From Endomychus coccineus (Eukaryota; Arthropoda; Insecta; Coleoptera; Endomychidae), in the NCBI GenBank assembly GCA_958510875.1, contig OY294068.1:20130297-20194296 (forward strand): 64,000 bases of DNA. The letters are read 5' to 3'. The translations under genes and the position numbers were made by a program. The notes under the pieces were generated by a model that was given only the letters and a program-made list of their open reading frames with translations, did not search any database and was not told the DNA's origin. Positions 1-12,355 of this stretch are shown here, piece by piece (within the stretch, counting starts at the first letter, position 1; each line of letters starts with the position of its first letter).

Positions 1-740
1 TACAAAAGAAACATCATTGTTAACAATAAGATCATAGAACGAAGAATTAAACAGTCTTTATCATTCAATTCAGTATTAAACGACGGTCTTAATCGATACA
101 TCAATGCAAAGAGCAACTTAATTGAATTAAATAGACTTCAATTAATATGTCCCGTCAATCAAAATAGCTGAGACTTGTTGTAAGTAATTATAGACTGATA
201 TTAACAACATCGCTGTGGGGCTGTATGCGCTTCGTTCATAATTAATATTTCTTCATTATAAGAAGTAATAGAAGCATCATGCTTCCCTAATGACAGTGTC
301 ATTTATATCGATATAAGAATATGGTATATTATAGTTATGTACCGGGAATAACTGGTTATCTCAGACTTCACTCACACTTAGCGTTTATTAATTTGTCTTG
401 ATGCAATTCGGATACGCTAAATTAATCATGAGAACCTAGTGAGAAATTCTTACGGTACTTTCCCGTTAACCCATCAAATTTATTTCAATATTTAAAATAT
501 TATATGGGTATTTTTATCTTTTTTATTGCATTACAGTATTACAACAATTTGTAGGCAGAGTATTATTGTAGGTAGGCAGATTTTATTATTTTCATGTTAT
601 ATTGGGAACTCATCTTATCTATTAATTTCTAGATACCCATGTTCGGTAGCTAAGGAAACATTAGATAACATAATAACATCAGTAGTATTTGAAATACTCT
701 GTTGTATTAATTGAAATAAATTGTATTACATTTTCTAAAG
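1..740. other. no recognisable gene
   Basis: AT-rich sequence with stop codons in all frames. I see no transposon motif, tRNA or exon that I can support here. Confidence 0.5.
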
Positions 741-744
741 ATTC

Positions 745-1060
745 TTTAATATATATACAAGGGTAAAGTGAAAAGTCCCTGAAAAATGGAACAAGAAATG
801 ATTTATTTGGTTAAAACTTATTTTATTTCTCAACATAACTCCTTGTAGTCTGATACGCTTCGCGCAACATTTTTAAAATTTTTTGTTCCTTTCCAAATAA
901 TACGATTTCGGCAATGCTTCCTAATAGACGTTTGTTTTAACGATGACCTGATCATTGGAGCGAAATCTCTGGGGGCCAAATCTGGAGAATATGGTGGATG
1001 ATGAACCAATTTGTAGTGCAATTCATGCAATTTACATGGTTATATATCATAAAACCAAAT
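745..1060 (-). pseudogene. mariner transposase C-terminal remnant
   Basis: The minus-strand translation (830-1030) reads HELHYKLVHHPPYSPDLAP-RDF. This is the hallmark of the third catalytic region of mariner transposases (YSPDLAP followed by D). After it the homology fades and the frame is lost near KELC. The adjacent sequence down to about 760, read on the minus strand, ends in GGGACTTTTCACTTTACCC, which looks like a mariner 3' end. The N-terminal helix-turn-helix and first catalytic aspartates are absent, so this is a dead 5'-truncated copy. The clade within mariner is not determined. Confidence 0.75.
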
Positions 1061-1289
1061 AATTAGGTTCACAGACTGACCGGTAAGAATACATGATTAT
1101 TGGAGGTTTTTGGTATCATGATTGTCTATATCGATAGAAAAATGACATTATATTATCATACTGATTGCGTTCCTCGAAAGGAGTGGTAGCAGCAATTGAT
1201 GTTCCGTCTACTGTTCTAGAATTCTTCTTCTGTATTCTCTTCTAGAGGACTTGACGATTGACGGATGGGAAAGTAACGTACTTTGGGTA

Positions 1290-1620
1290 CTTCAATAGAA
1301 TGACGTTCAAACGGTATGACAACAAGAGGGGGCAACAACTCATACCGCTAATGACACTCTTAGGACGTGAAGATAGCATTTCGATAACAGGATAACTTCC
1401 TTAGAAACTTATTTCGTTTATGCACCACTTAGACCAAGCTTGACCCATCCTGATGCCCACCACAGCTGGGGAATTATGAAAAATTGCATTTACAGCGGAA
1501 ATGCTCCAGAAACAATTTCAGAATTAAAAACAGCGATAACGCTTGGAATTATGTTTGCAGAGACATGTGGTCATGTGAAGCCTATCATACATCAATAATT
1601 ATCATTTTTAGGCAATTCTG
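1290..1620 (+). pseudogene. Tc1/mariner-superfamily transposase remnant
   Basis: Frame-shifted plus-strand pieces read GATTHTANDTL, then HFDNRITS, then PLRPSLTHPDAHHSWGIMKN and GNAPETISELKTAI. The order matches the catalytic core of insect DDE transposases related to Tc1/mariner, where a QDGA.xHTA box is followed by a PRSPDLTP.D..LWG box and an ELK helix. Stops and frameshifts interrupt it and the conserved arginine-serine of the third box is lost. No flanking inverted repeats were found. Assignment rests on the ordered motifs, not on a long alignment. Confidence 0.55.
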
Positions 1621-1629
1621 ACTTGATGA

Positions 1630-2885
1630 ATTAATATTAAATCAATTTGCGTTTTCGGTATCCTTTATTTATTATCATACTATATTATGTGACATGAGTT
1701 ACGGTACTTCCCAGGTTCACAAAATATTCCACCGTTTTTATTACATGATCCACCACAAAAAATTATGCGTTTTTACACCAGCAGGATGCAAAATGTGACT
1801 CAGTATTCTATGAAGAATAACCAGTCCCCAAGTACGACGAGGTTACCCCATTGTGAAACCTCTCAAAGGGGAAAACGAACCAAATTCTTCCCTTTTAGAA
1901 CGCATTCATAAAACACCTTTATCCATTTGATATTTTTTTGTATCATGTTCCTTTTCACCTTCGAGATGTAGATATGAAATTCCATTGCCAGGTACTGAAT
2001 AAGAAGAATCTGTATTGGATCTTTTAGATTCATGTAGGTATTCCATAATTGAGATTCAACGCAAACTTCAACGCAGTATCCATTTCGATCTTGCAATGCA
2101 TATCAGTAAGAAATCAGCATCATTAGAATGCATGTATCGATGATAATAAAGTCCGATATAACATTGGAAATCTTACTTTGGCCAGGAATGTTATATCGAA
2201 AATCAAAGAGGTAATTATTTTCATATTAACTGGAGAACGGTAAAATATTTTATTGCCGATTAATAGTTTGTATTAGCGGAAGATTGGCAATTGACTGTTT
2301 CTAATTCACGAATGAATACACCTAAAAATACGAACTACAATTTAATTGCTAATTCCGAGAGGTCAGGGAAGTTAATATATTAATTCAGATTGCAAGAAGA
2401 GAGAGCAAGATCATTGAACGTGATCGCTCCAAACCAAGATTATGTTCTACAATATACGACTTTGCTTTTGGAAACTCAGATTTATAAAGCGAAATCCAGT
2501 TAGAAAGTTAATGCGCGATATGGTAGAGTGATTTCTTTATGATTTTATCAAAAAATGTCATTGAAGTCAATCAACTATCGCTAATACGATAGAGTATTAT
2601 GATCCTCTGTAGAGATGATTTATGTTTCATATGTGGACAACATTCTTTCGCCTTGACTATGTGACACATCAAAGGTGCGCACATATCCGTTACACCCACC
2701 TATCATTGCTCCTACTTAACGAAAATGAAACTGGGAATAAACGGAATTAACATCACTAAGATTGAACGAGCTCGGGTTATATAATATATGTGTGTGTTTC
2801 TAGTTATAGGCGTCTTACAATAGTAAATTCATATGGTACTGCACCCAGGAACAAGCATAAGCAATTTTTTCTTCAATTTATACTG
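1630..2885. other. no recognisable gene
   Basis: AT-rich DNA with short random open frames only. No motif-bearing translation on either strand. Confidence 0.45.
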
Positions 2886-2889
2886 AAAC

Positions 2890-3110
2890 TAAAAAAAATC
2901 TATATTCCAGGGAAACTATAACCAGATGACTGACAGATACTGCATCAATCTGGGGAAAAATTAACTCTGAATACTAACGGGTGTGCAGTTTTTGCGAAGA
3001 AAATGACAATACTTCTATCCACATCCTCGCAGAATGCACTATCTAGTAAAATACAAGGGCGCAACACCTCGAATCATAACAAATAGAAGAGGGAGACTTA
3101 CTTAACCTGG
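2890..3110 (+). pseudogene. LINE C-terminal zinc-knuckle remnant (RNase H-type LINE)
   Basis: A plus-strand frame at about 2985-3045 reads VCSFCEENDNTSIHILAECTI. The spacing C-x2-C-x8-H-x4-C matches the C-terminal region that follows RNase H in many arthropod R1/I-type LINEs (compare the copies at 26.5, 43.4 and 52.7 kb in this window). The reading frame is broken on both sides and only this end of the element remains. Confidence 0.6.
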
Positions 3111-3214
3111 AGTTATTCTACATCCTGAACTTCCTTAAGACTATAAAGTGTTGGAGGAATGCCTATAGCTGAGATATCCTGAATGTCGAAGCAGCGAAAG
3201 GGGACACTATATAT

Positions 3215-3428
3215 GAAAAATCTTGTCTTCCGGATGGATTCCGCGTCACAATAGCTCGACTTGATGCCGACGTTTCGCCAACCATTACAGGTGGCATCTT
3301 CAGGGCAGGCTTGAGGCTTGAACTGAAACTCAGTCTGCCCTGAAGATGCCACCTGTAATTGTTGGCGAAACGTCGGCATCAAGTCGAGCTATTGTGACGC
3401 GGAATCCATCCGGAAGACAAGATTTTTC
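3215..3428. repeat. inverted pair of PLE tails (family D), each hammerhead-like
   Basis: Two arms of about 94 bp (3215-3308 and 3335-3428) are near-perfect reverse complements separated by about 26 bp. Each arm, read outward, contains CTGAAGA, a stem GCCA/TGGC, GAAAC and GTCGGCATCAAGTCG, ending in a segment through ACGCGGAATCCATCCGG. The same segment occurs once more at about 28,920-28,995. The CTGANGA...GAAA layout is that of the terminal repeats of Penelope-like elements, which carry hammerhead ribozymes. No coding part of the element lies between the arms. Confidence 0.6.
3336..3378 (+). ncRNA. hammerhead ribozyme-like motif in PLE tail
   Basis: Reading by eye: stem I TGCC (3336-3339) pairs with GGCA (3375-3378). 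The core is CTGAAGA (3340-3346), where the variable seventh core position is A. One extra T follows, then stem II GCCA (3348-3351) with TGGC (3363-3366), then GAAA (3367-3370). A one-pair stem III with loop CG precedes the predicted cleavage after C3374. The mirror-image arm on the minus strand (about 3269-3312) has the same elements. The extra T before stem II is non-canonical, and activity is not shown. Confidence 0.4.
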
Positions 3429-3429
3429 A

Positions 3430-4105
3430 AGATTAGCTGTCCGCGGAAGTCTACTATCCAAGAGACACTATATATGTTAGGTCGCCGTGTCTTCAAGGCA
3501 ATACAATACAGAATCTAGTTCACCGTACTAGTCTGTACATGTTCATTATCGGTTGGCTGTTGTGCTCGTCGGGGATAGCCTAGGATGTGCGACTATTCAT
3601 TGTCTTGCTACTGTGTGATAGGTCCCCCTGTCTCATTGTCTACAGGAAAAAATCACATTTAGAGCAACAGGCGTTCTTTCGTTAAAATGTAACCAGTGGG
3701 AAGACCTGCTATTGTTCAGAAGTGGTTCCTACTCTTGTTGAATAGTCTTGAGTTCTGTTCTTCAAAGGATCTCTGATAAATGTTCTCCCGTGGTGCATGA
3801 AAGGAGCTTCATTCCAGCACTCTTTTTGCACTTGTTTTAGCAAGACCCGTTTGCACCCTTGGACAGTAGTATTTGTTATCCTAAAATGTCATAGTGTTGT
3901 TTTTTGCCTGTCACTTTTAGGTTCAAGAGTGCCTTCAATGACGCCCTGCTTCCACATACATCAACTTCTCCCGCCAGCTAGCATTCATTTCCTTGGAGGG
4001 TTTGGATAGAATGGTAGATTTGTGGGAAATAATGCTAGGACCTTGTGTTTGGAAATGTTGTAGGGACTGTTTTGAAACTAATTTTAAACAGTCTAACTGT
4101 TTGAT
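3430..4105. other. no recognisable gene
   Basis: Slightly less AT-rich than its surroundings, with a 70-codon open frame at 3797-4009 that has no recognisable motif. Nothing further can be supported. Confidence 0.4.
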
Positions 4106-4431
4106 ATACTACATAATAATAATAATAATAATAATAATCACTTTTATTGACAGATAATGGTTAACAAAAAATGGTGAACATGTGACATCATCTGTCAAAA
4201 GGCAGAGTTAGCTCTGGTTCGGCCTCAGTGTTGAGTCGAACGAGTGCTTTCTTCCACTCAACCTATGGAGTTTGTATTAAACTAACCTGAATAATCTAAA
4301 ACTATGTTAACTGAATATAAAGTAATGCAATACATTATGTATTAATAAATCAACTTGGAATTATAAATAAGTATTATGTATATTAAATAAAGCATATAAA
4401 GTAGTAAAGTTGAACGGGAAGTGAAAGGGCA

Positions 4432-4868
4432 TCATAGAGATATCTCTCCTGACAGCAGACTATTTTTGAGTCTGCTTTTGAAACATGCAGTGGATAAAGT
4501 TCTGAACCGTTCCGGAATCCTATTATAAAGCCTAGTAATAGGTGGCGTAAGTCGTGATTTATGCCGAATATTAATGTTGTGCACGTCCGTGCGAAATGTG
4601 ATTTTTTCGTATAAGTAAGGTGGTTTTTGCGAAGTTATTATATTATGAAATGAGGTGCAAAGGTGAAGTATTCTTCTTTTTTCGGTATTTAGCCATCCTA
4701 GTTCTTGGAGAGGGGAAGAGATGTGATTCCGTCTACTGAGTCCACAGATTAAACGTACACAAGAATTCTGGACCAATTGTATTCGCTGGGCGTCTCTTTT
4801 GGTGATAGCGGGACCGTAAATAGTGTCAGCGTAATTCAAGTGTGAGAGAACTAGCGACTCGCAGAGAG
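4432..4868 (-). pseudogene. C-terminal part of the 4.1-6.9 kb LINE ORF, after a frameshift
   Basis: In the frame next to the reverse transcriptase ORF the sequence continues KTLCESLVLSHLNYADTIYG and runs to LLSGEISL at 4432. It contains the conserved block after the polymerase (LNYAD.IYGPA, then R.IQ..QN.CVR.I and a region ending near RF). The overlap with the upstream ORF and the homopolymer at 4869-4876 show that a single insertion or deletion split an otherwise continuous ORF of about 820 codons. This makes the element relatively young among the elements here. Confidence 0.82.
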
Positions 4869-6895
4869 TTTTTTTTACCGTTTTGATCTAGCATTTTTCT
4901 GTTGGAATAAATCAATTTGAGGTTACAGAAAGCTCTCCGAACGAGTAGATTGACATGGCCACTGAAATTGAGCGAAGAATCAAGAATAACTCCCAGGTTC
5001 TTCGAGCTATCAGAGAAGGAAATAGTGTCTTCCCCGATTTTAATCGTCATCAAATTTTTGCAGCGACTACGAGCGATCTTTTTGCCAAAAAGGATAGCGG
5101 AGGATTTAGAGGGGTTTATTGAAAGACAGAATTTTTCAGATATCGAGATGATAGCTTCCAAATCAGAGTTCAATTGAAAATTAGCCAGGGGAAGATTTTT
5201 TTCAGAAAATGATATGTATAACTGGGTGTCATCTGCATAAAAGTGACAATTACAGAATTTTATGTGATTATAAAATTCATGGGTGTAGAGTATGAATAAC
5301 ACCGGACCCAATACAGATCCTTGAGGAACTCCGTTTTCCACTACCAGAAAGTCAGAACAGTGACGTTCTAATAAAACCGCTTGCAAGCGATTGTTCAAGT
5401 ATGCTCCTAACAAACTAGTAGCGGATGCAGAAAAACCAATGTAATGAAGTATAGCTAACAACAATTGGTGCTTGATCCTATCAAAAGCCTTGCTGAGGTC
5501 GAGCATAACCAGAGCAGTGAGCTGGTTTTGATCCGTCGCGATGAAAATGTCGTCTGTGACCTTGGTTAATGCGGTGACGCAGCTGTGATGAGGTCGGAAT
5601 CCAGACTGAAGAGAGGGAATGATGCTGTTGGATTGTAGGTGACCCATAATTTGAGAGTGAATTATTTTTTCGAAAGCTTTTGATAAGGTACATAGAATGC
5701 TGACGGGGCGAAGTGATTTGAAGTCCACTGGATTGGGAATTTTGGGTAGAGGAATAATGAAATATTTTTTCCAGATGGTAGGAAAGACATTGTTGGCAAT
5801 ACAGAAGTTAAAGATGTGGCAGACGATAGAAAGAATTAAAGGGCAGCAGTACAATAGCATATCAATATTGATTTTGTCCACCCCATATGCCTTGGATTTG
5901 ATAGATACAAGGACTTTGTATATTTCTGTCTCAGAAGTTGAAGTAAAATTGAAATTGGTCACGCCGGGCCGAGTGTTTTCTAAGTAAGAATTTAAGGTAG
6001 CCGCATCTGGAGAGTTGTCACTTACAGAGGAGTTAACGAAGTAGTCATTAATGGCTTGGTGGTTTTTCAGTTGATCCGGAATTACACTGCTTGCATTTTT
6101 AGAGTGGATATTTAAATTCTTTAGCTCCTTCCAAAAGTTTTTATTATTTCCGCTGCTTTTAATTTTGAATTGAAAATATGCCTTTTTTTCTCTGGCGATG
6201 GCATATTTGGTTTCGTTTCTCAGATCTTTGTAGTAGATCCAATGTCTCACTTCTTTAGTATGTTTGAATTTTTCGAGAGCCTTATCCCTGAGAGACATCA
6301 TTTTTTTTATAACATAAGTAATCCAGGGGGCTTTAGGTCGACTTATCCTGATAGTTCTTACCGGGGCATGGAAATCAAACAACGCTGTTATGAACTCGTT
6401 AAATAGACTGACTTTGTCATCGATATTGTTTGATAAGAGAATAGGTGAGAAGTTAGTGAGTTCCAGATCTGCTAAAAAGTTGTTCAGAGTAAATGCCTTG
6501 AAATCACGAAATGTATATAAGAAGGGCTTGGCCGGTACATTCGTGGATCCTATACAGCAGGATACCATACAATGGTCAGATAAACCTGTATCTATAACAT
6601 TTGTATTATTGGGAGGGATTTTTTCAGATGAAATAATCAAGTCGATTATTTTTGCACTTGTTGAACTTATGCGAGTAGGTTCCTTAATCACTTGATCAAG
6701 AGCGTATGAATTCAAGATATCCTTCAATCTTTTCGTAGAGCAGGTATCGGTAGCTAGCATATCAATATTGAAATCGCCTGTGAGGATAAGTTCGTCAAAA
6801 TTAGGCGCGACAAAGCTGATAGAAAATTCCACGTCGTTTAAAAAATTTTCAACGGAGGATGAAGGGGGCCTATACCGACATTTTTTGGCCAACAT
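4826..6895 (-). pseudogene. LINE endonuclease (partial) and reverse transcriptase ORF
   Basis: Open frame of 689 codons. Residues 1-115 hold the C-terminal half of an apurinic/apyrimidinic-type endonuclease: TGDFNID at about 39-45 and SDH at 106-108, both catalytic signatures. The N-terminal half is missing. The reverse transcriptase occupies roughly residues 330-620 with LRPVSILC, LDLSKAFD (about 462), NGVPQGSVLGP (about 520) and the catalytic YADD near 551. The protein would nick target DNA and copy its own RNA there. The frame ends in an unrelated tail at LELR because of a one-base shift in a run of eight T (plus strand 4869-4876); the true continuation is in the next frame. The first methionine is only the first ATG after truncation. 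Confidence 0.88.
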
Positions 6896-6900
6896 CTCAA

Positions 6901-8387
6901 ATTCCTGATACAGTTATTTGACTTTATACTAGTAAGTAGTAACTTCTCATACGTTGAACGTGTCAATATTGCGATTGTTGTCACTGTGAAATTTTAGGTT
7001 ATGTTATGTGTCTTCTGTGCTCCGGAGCAATAACATGCGCATAAGAAGCTTCTTCGATTGTCTATTAATTTGACTACAACTTGTGTATTAAGACGTACTG
7101 CAGACTATCAGATAACAATTTCCTTTCGCCTGAATGATGCGTATTACACGTAAGAACGTACTCTTTCTTATTACCAAGAAATATTTATCTTTATTGCTGT
7201 AGAGATTCTATTAAATGGATGTGGGTGGGGAACTTTCATTCCATTACATATTATGCAGTTGCTGATAGCATTTCCAGTCACATCGTAATATTATCGACGT
7301 ATCGACTGATTTATGATATCGATGGATACAGATAACGACAGCGCGGTCCCTATTCAACAATTCGCGTGATTAGAAACAAGATAACCACGTTCTTCCTGAA
7401 ACAAGCATGCAACAAGCCTTAAGAGCTAATTAATGCTTTTGGCTCGCAAAGTAACGGTCCATCATCGTCCTTGCATTGTATTCGATTGTTACGAATCGTT
7501 TCAAAATAACAGTTTTAAACTTTTAATGGTCGTTGATAGGGACAGCGGAATAATTCTAATAATAGATTCATGGTGATCATGAAAGTGCGACAGCGAACAA
7601 TAGTAATATTCAATTTTTGAATCTGTCTCTCGTTCAAGGCATTACCTTGTTTAGAGGCTGTCGAACTCAAATTCTGTCAACTGTGACCAGCAACTATCTG
7701 CGATTCACTTTTACATATGCCTACATACTTTGTGACAGATCCGTACTCTACGTTTTATAGACTTTCATTTAAACCATTTATGTCTGCTTTGTAAATAGAG
7801 TATTTTCACTACAATCAAGACTTTCAAATGATGAATGTTAATGACACTCTGACAAATATCTATGGAAACCAAAAATAACAATAAAAAGTTCAAGTTCACT
7901 TTGGCCACATGCAACTATGTATGACTCATCTGATATTTGGAAATAGCAAACTTGATTATTGTTAATCGAAATAGTTTGTTCGTTTCTCTTGCCGTGCATA
8001 CTGTTCCTTTTATCAGCAACACTAGGGTTTTTTGGCCCTTTGAATCATTGTCTGCATGAACAATCAACACCATTTTACAGGTATAGGGGATACAAAACAA
8101 ATGGAAGTAACATTATTTTCCTTTTGTTTTGAGACAAATTCACTGACTGAAACAAAAATTTGCTATCGTCTTTTGTTTTACAGTTGTAAGCACAAGTTCA
8201 CTTTCTTTGTTGTTGTCCGGCCCCGTACCCTATTTCTCCCTGCTCAGTGGTTTATGTCACTCACTGGATCTGGCACAATACATAAGAGAGTTTTTCACGC
8301 GGCATTCTCATAAAATTTTCGATATCACTTTTTGGTTCAAGAGTGGCTGTTTGAGAAAATACTGATGTGTGCGTTACTAGTGGAGTC
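6901..8387. other. no recognisable gene
   Basis: AT-rich intergenic DNA. Open frames at 7915-8313 are short and overlap on both strands, with no motif. Confidence 0.45.
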
Positions 8388-9395
8388 AAGTTGTGCTTTT
8401 TTTGGTGATTTTTTTACCTGGTGTCGTGACCAGGCGCAGAAAGTCCGTGTTGATAAGACTTACAACACCTTGAAATTTCAATCAAAAACATTTGGTGCAA
8501 CCCTTTCGTATATGCAAAAAACTCAAGTCTTTTTTGAGATGATTTTTGAGTATTGTTGGACTCCTCAGACTATTGGCTACGATTTGAGAGAGAACCATTT
8601 TATTGTCTATGTTTGAGGAACCTTCAGTTCAAATTTCATGAGGTTGGGTTCATCCCCCCTCCTTCAACTTATTTATACCTTTGTTTTTAAATTCAAATTA
8701 CGCTATCATGGTCAAATCTTAACCAAATTGGATGAAATTTTGTGGAATTAGTTCATAACAGTTACAAAAAGTTGTCTAAATTTCAGCCAAAAATATTAAA
8801 CGGTTTTGCTTAAAATTCAATTATATCCAAAAATGGCATGAATTTGGAAAAAGTTTAACTAGTCATACATCGTGATAAAATACATAAAATTAACCTTTCA
8901 TTTGAGCCTAAGCACAGTAAGCTACAACTTTTTCGCCAGTTGGCAGAGCAGTGTGAGAATTTCCGTAATTTTGACTAAAATTGAACTTCAAGCAAAACAA
9001 TTTAATATTTCTCACTAGAATTTAGACTAATTGTAACTATTATGAAGTACTCTCACACACATAATTCATCCAATTTGGTAAACATTTGACCAAGATAACG
9101 TAATTCCAGGAGGGGGTGAACCTAACCTCATGAAATTTGAACTAAAGGTTGCCCAAACATCGACAATAAAAGAGTTCAAATCTCAAACCTCTGCTAATAG
9201 TAGAAAGGGTCCAAAAAGAGATGTAACTCAAAACCACATCAAAGAAAGAGTTATAAACGTGTTTTTTGCATATAGGAAACGGTTGCACCAAAAATTTTTC
9301 ATAGAAATTTTAGGGTGTTGTTTGTTTTATCAATGTAAATATTTTGCGTTGGGTCACGACTTCAGGTGACAAAGTCACCAGAAAAAGCACAACTT
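8388..9395. mobile_element. foldback (long inverted repeat) element, about 1.0 kb
   Basis: The termini are AAGTTGTGC (8388) and its complement GCACAACTT (ending 9395). The two halves, about 480 bp each, are diverged reverse complements along their length: both contain TTTCATGAGGTT, GGTGCAACC and TATGCAAAAAAC in mirrored order, meeting near 8900. Open frames in the arms (8332-8616, 9130-9369) arise from this repeat and are not genes. There is no transposase and no clear target duplication, so the superfamily is unknown. Structurally it is a foldback or large MITE. Confidence 0.75.
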
Positions 9396-11220
9396 AGGAT
9401 TCGGTTGAATACTCAAAATGATATAAGTAGATTAGTTAAATGTTAATGGAAACTCGGCAAGTATAGAAGAAGCTAGATAGTTTGCGATATTAAATAAAAT
9501 TCGGATCAAAGCCCCATTTCTTGTGGTTGAAGAGTAATTTTCACTAATTCGTGAGGGGAGATCATATTTTGTTTTTGATATATTATTATTACCATGTTCA
9601 TTCACCATTATTTTGAATAGTACTCTAAAATAAAATTATGAGAAATCCTAATGATAAGAAAATGTGAAGCAATTTATAATGATATACCCAGTAAATTGAG
9701 AAATATTGAAGCAAAATGAACTTGTTGATTCTATGGTAATGCTTGTTGAATAACTATTATAAAATACGGTAACAGCTATTCCGGTCTGATTTATGTGTTG
9801 ACATGAATGTCGTACGAATCCATTAATGGGTAATAACGCCTTTTAATTATTTCTCAGGATGAGTAATAAAACTTTACAAGAAATATAGGTATATATAATA
9901 ATGTAATACAGGTAATAAAAAGTAACTGTTCGAACGTAGAGAAAAGATATAAACACGAACTGGAACAATACAATGGTCATATCATTCAAAATCATTACAG
10001 ATGTGTAATAATAATGATACATTAATAGTATCAGCGTGCTGGTACTTTCGTTGAGGTATGTTGAACTTTGAAACAACTTTTGATCGGTTTCAAACATTAT
10101 GGATATTTATTAGGATATTTATTAGGCACATCTTTGGTTATAAATATGTATTAAAAATGTTTTTGTCCAAAATGTTATGCGGATGGAAACTGCAAGTTTT
10201 GTAAAGCAAAGTAGTGAAATTATAATTTTAAAAAAGCACAACTCATATTATACAAACCTGAATAAATTATATATTTTTGGTAATTAAAATATTATCATAT
10301 TACGTCTAATTGATAAGTTTGAGATACAATAATACATTTATTTTGATTAGATGAAATGAACGTAACTTTTTAGTAATGAAATTGATAAACTCATTAATTG
10401 AACTATTCAAATACTATTAATGAATAATTTATATTCATTAATAAAAATATGCAACTTAATTATTAATAATATGTGAATAAACATTTCAAAGCATTTCTGC
10501 CAAACATTTTTTCAAAATTTATTATAGCATTATTGGTTTAACGGCACACATTTTCTTAATACTTTCTACATTATTGAATCTAAATTTCCAAAGTTAAATA
10601 CTGCAATTTTAACTTTATTTTAACTAGATAAATAAATAAACGTATACTCTTATTTATTGAAATATTCTAATAATATCAATGGATGATTTCATTTATTTGA
10701 TAAGTTCATTTTTCGTACGAAAACCACATATTTCTGATTGGTTCATATTTTGTGAAGCTTTACAACATAAAATACATAACAAGACAAATTTCATGTGAAA
10801 ACAAGCTAATTATACTATTTCCATACTCATTATTGTACAGTGAATCATTTATGTCATTTACCTACGGAATACTGAAGACATTTGGATACAGTTTAAACTG
10901 GATTCAACCTTGGAAATGAAAACGAGTTTTTAGCAAGTTTTTTGGACGTGAACTGCACGAATGATACATTTGTGTATCAGTTGCCAGTTTCTTGAACCCA
11001 GTTCATTTTGGAATTTAATTAAATCGTCATTCTGCAGAGTTACACATTACCATTTAAGGCTGACGTAATTATATTCCAATAAAATATCTCAGAACATTGA
11101 ACTAAGTAGTAATTTATTCATTTATTGGAGGCTTACCGGGAATCATATTATTGAACTACACAGCATAATTATTATGATGAATAACAAAAATTATGTAGTT
11201 TTCTACAACTTACATTATAG
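9396..11220. other. AT-rich DNA, no recognisable gene
   Basis: Among the most AT-rich parts of the window, with runs of ATTAAT and TTTATT. No coding motif or repeat pair that I can support. Confidence 0.45.
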
Positions 11221-11221
11221 T

Positions 11222-12355
11222 CCAGTCACCCTGCAAATTTTTGATCCAAATATATGGTTTATATTCATGTTTAAGGGTGTGTTAAGCAATATCGTGTCAG
11301 AATTCACCTTGTAGTTATTGGCCAATTTCACATGTCTAAAATCACCCGCATTGACGTTTTTCGAATATTTAAATGAAAAACTAAGCTCAATGGGCAACTA
11401 TATGACAGGAAAACTTATGGGGCATTATTCAAAACAAAATGACATGAATGACAAAAATATATGAAAAATCGAACCCGAATCACCAAAGTACACATCAATC
11501 TTAAAGAAGTACTGAAAATAAGTGAGTAAATTTTTAGTTTTATTATTTTTTTCTCGGACCACAAGAGCCGTAGAGTAAAGAAAATGAGAACTTAGGTAGC
11601 CAAAAGGGCTTAGAATGTTATGGTCCAAGGTTTTTCTAAAAATACCCAATTCTGGGCCCTGTAGGTCCCAAAAGCTTCAAAATAGTTTTTCTCATGTTAA
11701 ACTCAACCAAATGAGACTTACTTAGGCACAGAAGGACTGGAAGAAATTAAGCTATCTATTTGCTATATTTATTCTAGATCCAAACTTTTTACCTCAATAT
11801 TTTCTGATTTTTGAAAGTCGTTTTTATTCTCATTCGGAGCCTGACTGCCCCATCTGAACAAAAATGTTGTTTTCTTCCAGAAATTGATGGGAGGCATCTT
11901 CAATTGACATTTTGGTCCAGAGTCAAAAGACCCATTATTTGCCCCGCAATCGCGAAATTACGATTCTTACAAACCGGCCGATTTCAGCACCCCCTTCGCA
12001 AATATCAAAAAATCAAAAAACTTGATATGCAGGTGCATAAAAATACCACCGATTCATATGAAAAATAACATGATAGAGCGTAAATTCGTCGATTTAATTG
12101 CAATTAACCAAACAGTGAATTTTCATGAAAAAATAGACCGGAAATCCTTTAATTCCAAATAATGCTCCACAACTTTTGCTTCCTCATAGTTGCCCATTGA
12201 TTTGATTCTTTTAAATATCGGAAAAATTCAATTCGTGTGATTTTGGACATCTAAAATTGGTCAATAACTACAAGCACGGCACTGACACCTATTCATGTTC
12301 AGCACGCCCGGAAACATAAATATAAATCATGAAATTTTGGTTCAAATATTTGACC
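11222..12355. mobile_element. foldback element, about 1.1 kb
   Basis: Left arm (about 11,235-11,440) and right arm (about 12,150-12,350) are diverged reverse complements. Both, read outward to inward, contain TTTATATTCATGTTT or TTTATATTTATGTTT, CTTGTAGTTATTG.CCAATTT, then CAATGGGCAACTAT and GGGCATTATT or GGAGCATTATT. The central 700 bp is not clearly symmetric. No transposase is present and the ends are not sharply defined. Open frames at 11,425-11,649 and 11,811-12,068 fall inside and have no motif. Confidence 0.6.

Larger units (their letters stand above)
4106..6900 (-). mobile_element. 5'-truncated non-LTR retrotransposon (CR1/Jockey-like) with AAT-repeat tail
   Basis: This is the best-preserved LINE in the window. 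Reading on the minus strand it runs from a truncated endonuclease domain at about 6895, through a complete reverse transcriptase, to a C-terminal segment ending at 4432. A 3' untranslated region of about 300 bp follows, ending in an ATT microsatellite (plus-strand AAT repeat at 4111-4138). Short tandem 3' tails in place of poly(A) are typical of several LINE clades. The 5' end stops abruptly within the endonuclease, as expected from incomplete reverse transcription. YADDTQLY in the polymerase site fits the CR1/Jockey-related group; finer placement needs a tree. Confidence 0.85.

Noticed and set aside
8332..9369. Two open frames (8,332-8,616 and 9,130-9,369) as possible genes
   Set aside because: They lie in the opposed arms of one foldback element and show no motif.
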